DNA of 64,000 nt, taken from positions 1 to 64,000 of the forward strand of contig NZ_BCUS01000008.1 of assembly GCF_001591345.1 (NCBI RefSeq). The letters are read 5' to 3'. Below, one piece after another: positions 16,652 to 24,727 of this stretch. Numbering within the stretch: the first letter of the stretch is position 1; each line of letters starts with the position of its first letter. The translations under genes were made by a program, and so were the position numbers. This stretch comes from Variovorax boronicumulans NBRC 103145. Lineage in GTDB: Bacteria > Pseudomonadota > Gammaproteobacteria > Burkholderiales > Burkholderiaceae_C. Below the pieces are notes generated by a model. That model was not told the DNA's origin. It did not search any database and was given only the letters and a program-made list of their open reading frames with translations.

Positions 16652-17983
16652 TCAGGGCAGGCGCTTTAGCGCAGGCGGTGCCCAGCGCCCGTCGAGCACC
16701 GGCGCCTGCGGCACGTACAGGCGCAGGTTCATGCTGAAGGGCCCGGCGGGCGCGGGCAGCCAGTTCGGGGCCTTGGCCGGGCCCGGCGACGCGTGCTGGA
16801 TGTACAGGTCCAGCGAACCGTCGGCGTTGAAGGCGAGCGCGTCGCGGTCGCCGATGGCGTAGCGGTTCAGCGCGTTGTCGACGAAGAACTGGTCGGGGCC
16901 GTACAGCGTCAGCGACCAGAACGCATCGGCCGGCGGCAGCTCGTGCGCATCGAAGTGCAGCACGTAGCGCGCAGTGCCCGACAGCGGCTGGCCTTCGCTG
17001 TCGCAGACCGAGCGCGGGTACATCGCCTCTTCGCGCGGCAGGGCACCCAGGCCTGCGTAGGCGACGAAGGCGCGCGCCAGGTAGTCGTTGCCGTAGACGC
17101 CCACGTTGCTGCCGAGGCTCCAGCCGTTGCGCACCATGCGCATCGCCGGTGCGCGCTCGAGCATGCGCCGGTAGGCATCGGGCGCGGCACGCTCGAGGGC
17201 GCGTTGCACGGCCTCGGGGGCTTCGGCCAGTGCGAAGCCGCGGCCGGGGACCAGGCCGATGCGCTCCATGCGCAGCAGCAGCGCACCGTCGGTGGCATGC
17301 GGCGGGTTGCGCTGGAGCAGTTCGGCGAAGAGCGCGAAGAAGTCGCCGGCGCCGAGCGCGGCCACCTGCTCGACGGGCGGGTGCATGTCCAGCGCTGCAT
17401 CGACCCGTCCGGCGGGTGGGTCATGGGGCTTGCCCCAGGCCGACAGCGGCACGGCCTCGAAGCCGGCCTGCAGCGTGTGCACGTGGGCGTAGTCGGCCGC
17501 GCCGTTGGTCTGGATGCGCCCGACGATCCAGCCCACGTCCGTGGGGCTCACGATGGCGCGCACGCCCTCGGGCAGCGTGCCTTTCCAGCGCGGGCCAACG
17601 AGCGCGAAGTGGCCGCCGCTGTTGCCGTTGGTGCGCGTGCCCAGCGTGGCGAACACGTCGGTCCACAGGTCGTAGAACGGAATGACGTGGTAGCGATCGC
17701 CCATGTCCGGCAGCGTCAGCACCAGCGGCTCGTCGCCGACGTCGTACCAGATGTTGGAGTACAGCGTGTCGGCGTTGGGACGCACCACGTCCTTGAAGCC
17801 GGCGTCGGGGTAGGTGGGCACGTGCACGAAGCGGTTCATCGGCCCGCGCACGCGCGCGCCGTCGGGCTGCGCGACGTTGGTGGCGACGCGGCGCGTCAGC
17901 TCCATCACCACCATCGGATAGGCATAGGTGTAGGCCTCGATGCCGATGGCGTAGGCGTCTGCTTCAGTGATCAACGTGCTCAC
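16652..17983 (-). CDS. DUF1254/DUF1214 domain protein
   Basis: A 443-residue protein with an N-terminal DUF1254 domain (AYAIGIEAYTYAYPMVVMEL, FVHVPTYPDAGFKDVVRPNADTL in two pieces, FYDLWTDVFATLGTRTNG) and a C-terminal DUF1214 domain (FWSLTLYGPDQFFVDNALNR, YAIGDRDAL). The biochemical role of the family is not established. The GTG at 17983 has an SD (GGAGG, 7-nt spacing) and overlaps the sulfatase stop by 4 bp (GTGA), so translation is coupled. Family members are often exported, but no signal peptide is present here, matching the signal-less sulfatase beside it. The pairing suggests a cytoplasmic step on the same substrate. Confidence 0.9.
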   Translation of the reverse strand: MSTLITEADAYAIGIEAYTYAYPMVVMELTRRVATNVAQPDGARVRGPMNRFVHVPTYPDAGFKDVVRPNADTLYSNIWYDVGDEPLVLTLPDMGDRYHVIPFYDLWTDVFATLGTRTNGNSGGHFALVGPRWKGTLPEGVRAIVSPTDVGWIVGRIQTNGAADYAHVHTLQAGFEAVPLSAWGKPHDPPAGRVDAALDMHPPVEQVAALGAGDFFALFAELLQRNPPHATDGALLLRMERIGLVPGRGFALAEAPEAVQRALERAAPDAYRRMLERAPAMRMVRNGWSLGSNVGVYGNDYLARAFVAYAGLGALPREEAMYPRSVCDSEGQPLSGTARYVLHFDAHELPPADAFWSLTLYGPDQFFVDNALNRYAIGDRDALAFNADGSLDLYIQHASPGPAKAPNWLPAPAGPFSMNLRLYVPQAPVLDGRWAPPALKRLP

Positions 17984-20340
17984 GACTGGGCCTCCGCATA
18001 GCGCAGCCAGACGTCGTGGATCTGCCCGTCGAAGCCGAACGGCGCACGGTCGAAGTACTCCGCCGCCACCGGCGAGCCCAGGTCGCAGCCGACGTCGAAG
18101 GTCTCGCAGGCCGAGAAGATGGCCGTCACCGTGACGCCGATGTCGCACGCCGCCACCTGCACGCCATCGACGCGCAGCACGGCGCGCGCGGGCCGCTGGG
18201 GCGCCGTGCCGTCGCTCATCGTGAACTCGACGTCGATCGCATGGCGTCCGGCGGCGATGCGCGCGGGCGAGCGCGCCTTGAAGCGGTACATGCCGAGCAT
18301 GTTGTATTCGTAGGCCAGGTGGCCGTCGTCCAGGTACAGGCAGATGCCGCCGTTGAAGCCGCCCAGCGCGAACAGCACGCCGCTCGCGCGCTCGCCCAGC
18401 GTGGCGTCGACGGTGGCCATGTGGCTGCGTGTCTTGATGTTGGGCGCGCAGTTCTCGGGAATGCGCGTGATGTCGCCGCTGAAGTGCCACGAGGTATGCC
18501 GGGGCGCGATGCGGTGCTGCGGCTTGAGCGTCAGGTGGTAGATCGCGCCCAGTGGATAGACGTGGTTGATGCCCGCCTGCACGGCGAACATCTCCTTCAT
18601 CTGCGCCAGCCTGGCCGGCTGCGCCTGCGCCAGGTCGTGCGCCTGCGCGTAGTCCTTCGCGACGTGGTACAGCTCCCAGACGTCGTTGTCCGGGTCCCAG
18701 GTGGCCAGCCCGGGCGCGGCGCCCGCGACCCACGGAATGCGCGGGCCGAACACGCCCGCGGTCCAGCCGTCGTGGTGCACCATGCGGCTGCCCGCCACCT
18801 CGAAGTACTGCACGCCCTTGCGGCCCTCGGCCAGCGGATGGGCGAAGGTGTAGGCCATCGAGATGCCGTCCAGCGAATCCTGCCGCACGCCGTTGAGCTC
18901 GATGGGCGGCGTGATGCCCAGGATGTCGTAGAGCGTGGGCGCGATGTCGTTGACGTGGTGGAACTGCGAGCGCGGCGTGGTGTCGGGTTGGATGCCGCGC
19001 GGCCACGACACGACCAGCGGCGTGCGCGTGCCGCCGAAGTGCGCGGCGATGAGCTTGGTGCTCTGGAACGGCGTGGAGCCGGCCCAGGCCCAGCCGGCGT
19101 GGTACATGTTGTCGGTCTTGCGGCCACCCAGTGCGTCGAGACCGCCCAGGCCTTCCAGCAGTTCGAGGTGCTGCGAGATCTTGGTGGAGATGCGGTTCTG
19201 CGCCAGCAGCTCGACCACGGTGCCGTTCTGTCCTTCGGCGCTGCCGCCGTTGTCGCTGAACACGAAGAACACCAGCGTGTTGTCGCGCAGCCCGAGCTGC
19301 TCCAGCTCGTCGACGACCTTGCCGATCTGCGCATCGGTGTGCTCCAGGAAGCCCGCGTAGACCTCCATCAGCCGGCGCTGGAACGGGCGCTCGGCCTCGG
19401 GAATGCTGTCCCAGCTGGCGAGGGTCTCGGGCCGGGGCGTGAGCTCGGCGGTCTCGGGGATCCAGCCCATCGCCTTCTGGCGTGCGAAGGCGCGTTCGCG
19501 GTAGGCGTCCCAGCCGTCGTCGAACCTGCCCTTGTACTTGTCGGTCCATTCCTTGAAGACGTGGTGCGGGCCGTGCACCGCGCCGGGCGCCCAGTACATC
19601 AGGAAGGGCTTGTCGGGCGTGATGGCGCGGTGGCGGCGCAGCCAGCCGCAGGCCTTGTCGGCCATGTCCTCGCTCAGGTGGTAGCCCTCGTCGCGCGGCG
19701 GCTCGATGAGCGTGGTGTTCTCGACCAGGCGCGGCTCGTACTGCGAGCTCTCGCCGCCCAGGAAGCCGTAGAAGTGGTTGAAGCCGTGGCCGGTGGGCCA
19801 GCGGTCGAAGGGGCCCATCTGCGTGGTCAGGTTGGCCGGCGTGTTGTGCCACTTGCCGAACGCGGCCGTGTTGTAGCCCCAGGCCCCGAGCACCTCGGCC
19901 AGGGTGCCGGCGCTCTTGGGAATGACGCCCACGTAGCCGTCCCAGTCGGTGGCGTATTCGGAGATGTGGCCGTAGCCCACGCGGTGCGCGTTGCGCCCCG
20001 TCAGCAGCGACGCGCGCGTGGGCGAGCACACGCCGCAGTTGTGGAAGGCGTTGTAGGTGATGCCGCTGCCGGCCAGCCGCGTCAGCGTGGGCGTGTGGAT
20101 CTCGCCGCCGAAGGTGTCGGGGTGCGCGAAGCCGGCGTCGTCGAGCATCACGATCAGCACGTTCGGTGCGTCGTCGCGCAGGTGCGGCACCGCCTTGCGC
20201 CGCTCGTGCGTGGACTCCGACAGCTTGCGCCCCGCGATGCTGGCGCTGGGCGGCGCATCGAAGGGCAGGTGGCTGCCCTGGCCGGGCAGGGGGTTGAAGC
20301 CGCCGAGCGTGGCGGACGGGTTGGATTTTTCTTGTGTCAT
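17980..20340 (-). CDS. Arylsulfatase
   Basis: A 786-residue sulfatase of the alkaline-phosphatase superfamily. Metal-ligand Asp pair is in NVLIVMLDDAGFAHPDTFGG (Asp67/68). The formylglycine site is CSPTRASLLTGR (Cys105, CxPxR), so activation needs a formylglycine-generating enzyme, which is not in the window. Further active-site pieces are TAAFGKWHNTP, PFLMYWAPGAVHGPHH and VFFVFSDNGG. Length and the long C-terminal domain match the group of large bacterial arylsulfatases (AtsA type, about 750-800 residues). The N terminus has no signal peptide, so it should act in the cytoplasm. The ATG at 20340 has GGAGAA 7 nt upstream. It lies between a Bug receptor and the coupled DUF1254 gene. Confidence 0.93.
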   Translation of the reverse strand: MTQEKSNPSATLGGFNPLPGQGSHLPFDAPPSASIAGRKLSESTHERRKAVPHLRDDAPNVLIVMLDDAGFAHPDTFGGEIHTPTLTRLAGSGITYNAFHNCGVCSPTRASLLTGRNAHRVGYGHISEYATDWDGYVGVIPKSAGTLAEVLGAWGYNTAAFGKWHNTPANLTTQMGPFDRWPTGHGFNHFYGFLGGESSQYEPRLVENTTLIEPPRDEGYHLSEDMADKACGWLRRHRAITPDKPFLMYWAPGAVHGPHHVFKEWTDKYKGRFDDGWDAYRERAFARQKAMGWIPETAELTPRPETLASWDSIPEAERPFQRRLMEVYAGFLEHTDAQIGKVVDELEQLGLRDNTLVFFVFSDNGGSAEGQNGTVVELLAQNRISTKISQHLELLEGLGGLDALGGRKTDNMYHAGWAWAGSTPFQSTKLIAAHFGGTRTPLVVSWPRGIQPDTTPRSQFHHVNDIAPTLYDILGITPPIELNGVRQDSLDGISMAYTFAHPLAEGRKGVQYFEVAGSRMVHHDGWTAGVFGPRIPWVAGAAPGLATWDPDNDVWELYHVAKDYAQAHDLAQAQPARLAQMKEMFAVQAGINHVYPLGAIYHLTLKPQHRIAPRHTSWHFSGDITRIPENCAPNIKTRSHMATVDATLGERASGVLFALGGFNGGICLYLDDGHLAYEYNMLGMYRFKARSPARIAAGRHAIDVEFTMSDGTAPQRPARAVLRVDGVQVAACDIGVTVTAIFSACETFDVGCDLGSPVAAEYFDRAPFGFDGQIHDVWLRYAEAQS

Positions 20341-20397
20341 GGGGATGTTCTCCGGGACGCGCGGGGGCAGGGCCCCGGCGTCGTGGTGGATCGGGCG

Positions 20398-21381
20398 TCA
20401 GTCCAGCGTGACGCCGATGGACTTGACCAGGGCGCTCCAGTCCTGCAGGTCCTGGCGCAGGACTTCCTTGAACTGCTCGGGCGTGGGGCGCGGCAGGTCG
20501 GTGAAGTTGAGTTCGCGCAGGCGCTGGGTCACGGCCGGGTCCTGCAGGGCGCGGTAGATCTCTTCGTTCAGGCGCTTGACGATGGCGGGCGGCGTCTTGG
20601 CCGGCACGAAGAAGCCGTACCAGGTGTAGTTCTTGAACGGGAACCCGGCCTGCGTCATCGTGGGCACGTCGGGCAGCATCGGCAGGCGGTCGGGGCCGCT
20701 GTAGGCCAGGGCCTTGACCCGGCCGGCCTTCACCACCTCGATGGTGGAGGAGATGTCGGCGAAGCCGGCGTCCACCTGGCCGCCCATGAGGTCCTGCACG
20801 CAGGGGCTGCTGCCCTTGTAGGGCACGTGCAGCAGCGAGATGCCGGCCTGCTTCTTCAGGCTTTCCATCGTGAGGTGGCCGCCCGAGCCGTTGCCCCACG
20901 AGCAGTAGTTCAGCTTGTCGGGGTGGGCCTTGGCGTGGGCGACGAAGTCCTTGAGCGTGTTCGGCGGCAGGTCCTTGCGCACCAGCAGCAGGTTGCCGCC
21001 GCGGCCGACCTGCGCGACGGGCGCGAAGTCCTTGAGCGGCTCGTAGGGCAGCTTCTTGTAGAGCGCCGGGTTGATCACCATCGTGGCGGCGTAGGTGAAC
21101 AGCACGCGCGTGCCGTCGGCCGGCCCCTTGGCGACGAAGTCGACGCCCAGGATGCCGTTGGCGCCGGCGCGGTTGTCGACGATCACGCTCTGCTTGAAGG
21201 CCTTGCCCAGCACGTCGGCGAACAGCCGCGCGATGAGGTCGGTGCCGCCAGCGGGCGGCGTGGGCACGACGATGGTCACCGTCTTGCCCGGGTAGCCGGC
21301 GCCGTCTTGCGCCGTGGCCGCGCCGGCGAGGGCGAGAAGGGCCAGCGCGGTGAGTGCCGGCCGCAGCAATGTCCTGTTCAC
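20398..21381 (-). CDS. Bug-type periplasmic solute-binding protein (TctC family)
   Basis: A 327-residue receptor, first gene of the sulfatase operon. The GTG at 21381 is chosen because AGGAGA lies 7 nt before it and a proper signal peptide follows (NRTLLRPALTALALLALAG); the upstream ATG at 21468 lies in the promoter element. Family marks: YPGKTVTIVVPTPPAGGTDL, VDNRAGANGILG and LHVPYKGSSPCVQDLMGGQV. The Thr-Pro-Pro-Ala-Gly-Gly variant of the usual PFPPGG loop is notable. Probable ligand: an organic sulfate or carboxylate imported for the sulfatase; inference from position. Confidence 0.92.
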   Translation of the reverse strand: MNRTLLRPALTALALLALAGAATAQDGAGYPGKTVTIVVPTPPAGGTDLIARLFADVLGKAFKQSVIVDNRAGANGILGVDFVAKGPADGTRVLFTYAATMVINPALYKKLPYEPLKDFAPVAQVGRGGNLLLVRKDLPPNTLKDFVAHAKAHPDKLNYCSWGNGSGGHLTMESLKKQAGISLLHVPYKGSSPCVQDLMGGQVDAGFADISSTIEVVKAGRVKALAYSGPDRLPMLPDVPTMTQAGFPFKNYTWYGFFVPAKTPPAIVKRLNEEIYRALQDPAVTQRLRELNFTDLPRPTPEQFKEVLRQDLQDWSALVKSIGVTLD

Positions 21382-21466
21382 GGAAATGTCTCCTTGGGAA
21401 TGGGTCGCGCAGGCCCCGCGCCTCTGGGCGCGTCCCCCATGGCTATGGGGGTGGGACTGCGTCTCC

Positions 21467-21510
21467 ATGCTAGGAAACAGCGGCCATCGATTCCGTCAAC
21501 CAGCCGACAG
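21467..21510 (-). promoter_or_regulatory. 44-bp element, copy B (upstream of the sulfatase operon)
   Basis: Gapless match to 13731-13774 (33/44). Leftward it reads CTGGTTGACGGAATCGA and, 17 bp after TTGACG, TTCCTAGCAT; it ends about 85 bp upstream of the GTG of the first Bug gene. That spacing suits a promoter or an activator site. The 244-bp gap 21382-21625 has no gene. Confidence 0.5.
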
Positions 21511-21625
21511 ATTCGCCGACACCGGCTCGGGGAATACCCTCTGGCTCAGCCGGAGGCGGGCTGCATGTCGACCGGCGAGGGCGCGCTGTCGTTCCGTGGT
21601 CGCGCGCACCCTCGACGCGGCGCTG

Positions 21626-21799
21626 TCATGCGCCGAGCTTGCGCGCGATCAGGTCCTTCATGATCTCGCTCGTGCCGCCGTAGATGCGCTGCACGCGCGC
21701 GTCGGCATACATGCGTGCGATCGGGTACTCGACCATGTAGCCGCAGTCGCCGAACCGCTGCAGGCATGCGTCCAGGACCTTGCCCTGCTGCGTGTAGGG
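21626..21799 (-). pseudogene. 3' fragment of an acyl-CoA dehydrogenase gene
   Basis: Leftward, directly after the TAG stop of the FAD fusion gene and in the same frame, 57 codons run to a TGA at 21626-21628. The peptide is the unmistakable acyl-CoA dehydrogenase C terminus: QQGKVLDACLQRFGDCGYMV, EYPIARMYADARVQ, then RIYGGTSEIMKDLIARKLGA. There is no start codon and none of the N-terminal three-quarters of the family (about 380 residues) is in the window. The second Gly of the usual FGGYGYM motif is replaced (FGDCGYM), a sign of decay or divergence. Read as a truncated relic left by an insertion or deletion with its breakpoint at about 21800. Confidence 0.8.
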
Positions 21800-24550
21800 C
21801 TAGGCCGCCAATGCCACCGAATGCTGCTGCCAGTCCCCACGCTCCAGCAAGGCGGTCATCGTGGAGACCGGCGCGTGCTCGCGCACGGCTGGAATGACCT
21901 CGTCCGCCTCGTCCGGCGATCCGACCAGCACCGCGCCGACAAGCCGGCCCTCGGCGACCACCAGCTTGCGATAGATGCCCTGCGCAGGCTCGGACTGCGT
22001 CAACTCGAATTCGCCGGGCCGCGCGGCGTGCACGGAGCCCGCGGAGCGGACGTCGATGCCCGAGACCTTCAACGCGGTCACCGGCACATGGCCGCGATAG
22101 ACGCGCTTGCCGCCCAGCGCATTGACGGCCGCAATTTCTCCCTGCTCGGCAGCCACGGCCCACAGGGGGATCGAGTGGCCCTCGAACTCGGCCACATCGC
22201 CCGCGGCATAGACATGGGCGGCACTGGTGCGCATCTGTGCGTCGACGATGATGCCGCGGCCGAGCGCCAGGCCGGCCGACTGCGCGATGTCGACGTTGGC
22301 GCGCACGCCGGTGCACACCACGACCACGTCGGCGGGGAGCTGGCGTCCGTCCTTGAGCACGAGCCGCGCCACGCGGCCCTCGCTGCCCGGCTCCAGCCGC
22401 GCGGCGTCGGCACCGGTCATGACATGGATGCCCTGGGTTGCCAGGTGCGCTTCCAGCAAGGCGCTGGCCGGGGTGTCGATCTGCCGGTCCAGGATCTGGC
22501 CGCTGTTCGACAGCACCTGGACCTGCGCCCCGAGCTGCGCCAGCGCCTGCGCCGCTTCCAGGCCGAGCAAGCCGGCGCCCAGCACGACCGCGCAGGTGCC
22601 GTGGAAGCGCTGCATGTAGTCGCGGATCGCCATCGCATCGTCGGCATCGCGCAGCACAAAGCTGCCCTCGATGCCGTAGCCGTCGAGCGGCGGGACCCAC
22701 GCCGAACTGCCCGAGCACAGGATGAGCCTGTCGTAGCCCAGCGTCTCCCGGGTCGCCAGCGTGAGCTCGCGACGCTGCGTGTCGACGCCCGACACATGCG
22801 TGTTGAGCCACGCGGTGACACGGTGCTCGGCATACCACTGCTCGGGCAGCAGGTGCAGGCCCTGGACACCCGTCGGCATGCTGATCAGCTTGGCAATGGC
22901 CATCCGGTTGTAGGCGTTGTGGTTCTCGCGGCCGATGAGGTGGATCTCGCAGTCGGGGTGGCGACGCCGCACATGGTCGGCCGCGGTCAGGCCGGCCACG
23001 CCGTTGCCCACGATCACGACGCGGCGGATCGACGCATCGAAGGGCACGACCTCGGGCTTGCGTGTCTCGCGCGCCGCTGGGGTCGCCTCCCGCTTCAGGT
23101 CGATGCGGATGGGCCCGGCATTGCGGATGCGCGCCATGCAGGCCAGGCGCGTGCCGTCGGCGCAGCCGAGCCGGGCCAGCGTCGCCCGCTCGTCGCTGCC
23201 GATGGGGGCGAGCCGCTCGCCGCCCGCCACGACGGCGATCGGGTCGGCGCCGCACACGCCGGAACGACAGCCGGCGTTGATGGGGGCGCCGCAGTCCTCG
23301 AGCGCTTCGAGCAGGGTCTGGCCCTTGCGGATGGGGGTCTTCGTGCCGGTGGGATCGATGCAGAGTTCGGCCGGCTGCGGGGACGCATCCGCCGGCGCGG
23401 CCGCAGCGGCCTCGTTCTCCGGCGGGGCTGCAACGGGCGCCTTGCGCGCGGCGTCGTTCAGGCCGCGGTGCAGCCGCATCGTCTCGATGACGATCGGCGC
23501 CAGCCGGGAGCCGTCCCGGACACCCTTGCGCAATTCACGGCGAAGGAACAGGCGCTCGACATGCAGCGACCGCGCGATCCACGTCAGGCTCGCGATGATC
23601 GTCAGGCCGCGCAGCGTGGCGACGACTTCGGGGGCGATGGCCATGCCGCTCAGGCTGCTCAAGGTGCTGACGACCAGCGGGGCGGTGAACCAGTAGTACA
23701 GCGAGAACGCGGCCGCCGCGAAGAGCACCGGCGACAGGTTGCGCGTCTTGCTGCCCAGCAATTCGATCAGGTTGAAGAGCGTCAGGCTGGCGGCCATGTA
23801 GACCAGCATCTGCATGACCGTGGAGACCGGGCCGATCTCGGCGGGCGAAGGCACGAGGTAGTAGCCGAGGATCAGGCCCGGAAAGACGCCTGCGAAGAAG
23901 CTGCGGAAGTTGCGGTAGGCCGGGTTCGGGTCGTACTGGTCGGCCAGGTACGCCGCGCCGGGGTTGAGGTCGTAGCAGTTCTTGGCGCAGCCCACGCACG
24001 GTTCGCAGTGCGTGTTGGCGATGCGGATGAACGGCGTCTGGCCGTACAGCCGCTGCACCGGCAGCAGGGGGCAGATGCTGCTGCACCAGCCGCTCTTGCC
24101 CTTGAACAGCAGGCCGCCGATGAGCGCCGCCCCCATGGCTGCCGCCAGCAGGCCGGCGGTGGCCATGCCGTTGCCGTTGAACAGCAGCTTGCGCGCGACG
24201 ACCGCGCAGATCAGCAGGCCGATGCCGATCGGAAATGCCGCGCCCTGCGACAGGCGACGGCTCGTGAGTGCGCGCGTGATACCGAGCCTGCGGGGGATCT
24301 GGTTGATGGCGGCCAGCGGGCAGACGTTGCGCCACAGCCCGGGTGCCAGCATGAACACGAGCGGGAGTGACGGCACGATCAGCCCCCAGAACAAGGGCAT
24401 CGCGGTGGCGGGCCGCAGCGCCAGCATGACAGCCAGGGCCAGGGCCGAGGCGATGCTCACCACGCGCAGCGCGCGCCACACCGCTTTCGGCACGATGGTC
24501 GGCAGCTGCATGAAATTGGCGAAAACGAGAGCGGGAGAGGGCTTGAACAT
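21800..24550 (-). CDS. Membrane [4Fe-4S] / ferredoxin-like / FAD-NAD(P) oxidoreductase fusion
   Basis: A 916-residue three-part redox protein (an upstream ATG at 24589 would add 13). Part 1, about residues 1-340: several membrane helices with NapH/CcoG-like Cys-Pro motifs (WRNVCPLAAI, WCSSICPLLPVQRLYG) and one ferredoxin motif CEPCVGCAKNC (CxxCxxCxxxC) near 180. Part 2, about 400-480: 2Fe-2S-ferredoxin-like segment AGCRSGVCGADP with a later LACMARI; the third canonical cysteine position is Asp, so the cluster type is uncertain. Part 3, about 505-900: FAD-dependent pyridine-nucleotide oxidoreductase of the NirB/rubredoxin-reductase type (VVIVGNGVAGLTAAD, VVLGAGLLGLEAAQAL, VYAAGDVAEF). It should carry electrons from NAD(P)H across or into the membrane. 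Last gene of the peroxidase series, probably a partner of the copper proteins; inference. Confidence 0.85.
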   Translation of the reverse strand: MFKPSPALVFANFMQLPTIVPKAVWRALRVVSIASALALAVMLALRPATAMPLFWGLIVPSLPLVFMLAPGLWRNVCPLAAINQIPRRLGITRALTSRRLSQGAAFPIGIGLLICAVVARKLLFNGNGMATAGLLAAAMGAALIGGLLFKGKSGWCSSICPLLPVQRLYGQTPFIRIANTHCEPCVGCAKNCYDLNPGAAYLADQYDPNPAYRNFRSFFAGVFPGLILGYYLVPSPAEIGPVSTVMQMLVYMAASLTLFNLIELLGSKTRNLSPVLFAAAAFSLYYWFTAPLVVSTLSSLSGMAIAPEVVATLRGLTIIASLTWIARSLHVERLFLRRELRKGVRDGSRLAPIVIETMRLHRGLNDAARKAPVAAPPENEAAAAAPADASPQPAELCIDPTGTKTPIRKGQTLLEALEDCGAPINAGCRSGVCGADPIAVVAGGERLAPIGSDERATLARLGCADGTRLACMARIRNAGPIRIDLKREATPAARETRKPEVVPFDASIRRVVIVGNGVAGLTAADHVRRRHPDCEIHLIGRENHNAYNRMAIAKLISMPTGVQGLHLLPEQWYAEHRVTAWLNTHVSGVDTQRRELTLATRETLGYDRLILCSGSSAWVPPLDGYGIEGSFVLRDADDAMAIRDYMQRFHGTCAVVLGAGLLGLEAAQALAQLGAQVQVLSNSGQILDRQIDTPASALLEAHLATQGIHVMTGADAARLEPGSEGRVARLVLKDGRQLPADVVVVCTGVRANVDIAQSAGLALGRGIIVDAQMRTSAAHVYAAGDVAEFEGHSIPLWAVAAEQGEIAAVNALGGKRVYRGHVPVTALKVSGIDVRSAGSVHAARPGEFELTQSEPAQGIYRKLVVAEGRLVGAVLVGSPDEADEVIPAVREHAPVSTMTALLERGDWQQHSVALAA

Positions 24551-24650
24551 GGTTCGGTGGTACCTGCGTGAGAAGGTGTCGCCATTCATGCCCCGGGGGG
24601 ACGCTGCGACAGTGGTGGCGCCATCGGTGAGTGATGGGGCTCTGCGAGTG

Positions 24651-24672
24651 GTGCGATTCTGGCCAGTCGCAC
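24651..24672. promoter_or_regulatory. Inverted repeat upstream of the FAD fusion gene
   Basis: GTGCGA and TCGCAC, perfect 6-bp arms with a 10-bp spacer, in the 177-bp gap between the OmpR-type regulator and the FAD fusion gene. The site lies about 100 bp upstream of the start, so the last gene may have its own regulated promoter. Confidence 0.3.
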
Positions 24673-24727
24673 GTCTTAAGGTTGCTATCTTGTGTGCGGC
24701 ACGCTTACGAGTCTGAAGACGACGGGC

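Noticed and set aside
18016..21663. Plus-strand frame of over 1,200 codons opposite the sulfatase and Bug genes
   Set aside because: Arg/Ala/Val-rich composition without domains; the minus strand holds clear sulfatase, DUF1254 and Bug genes with good start sites.
21546..23255. Minus-strand frame opposite and offset from the FAD fusion gene
   Set aside because: Arg/Ala-rich shadow in a wrong frame; the true frame shows the GxGxxG motifs and, past the stop, the acyl-CoA dehydrogenase tail.
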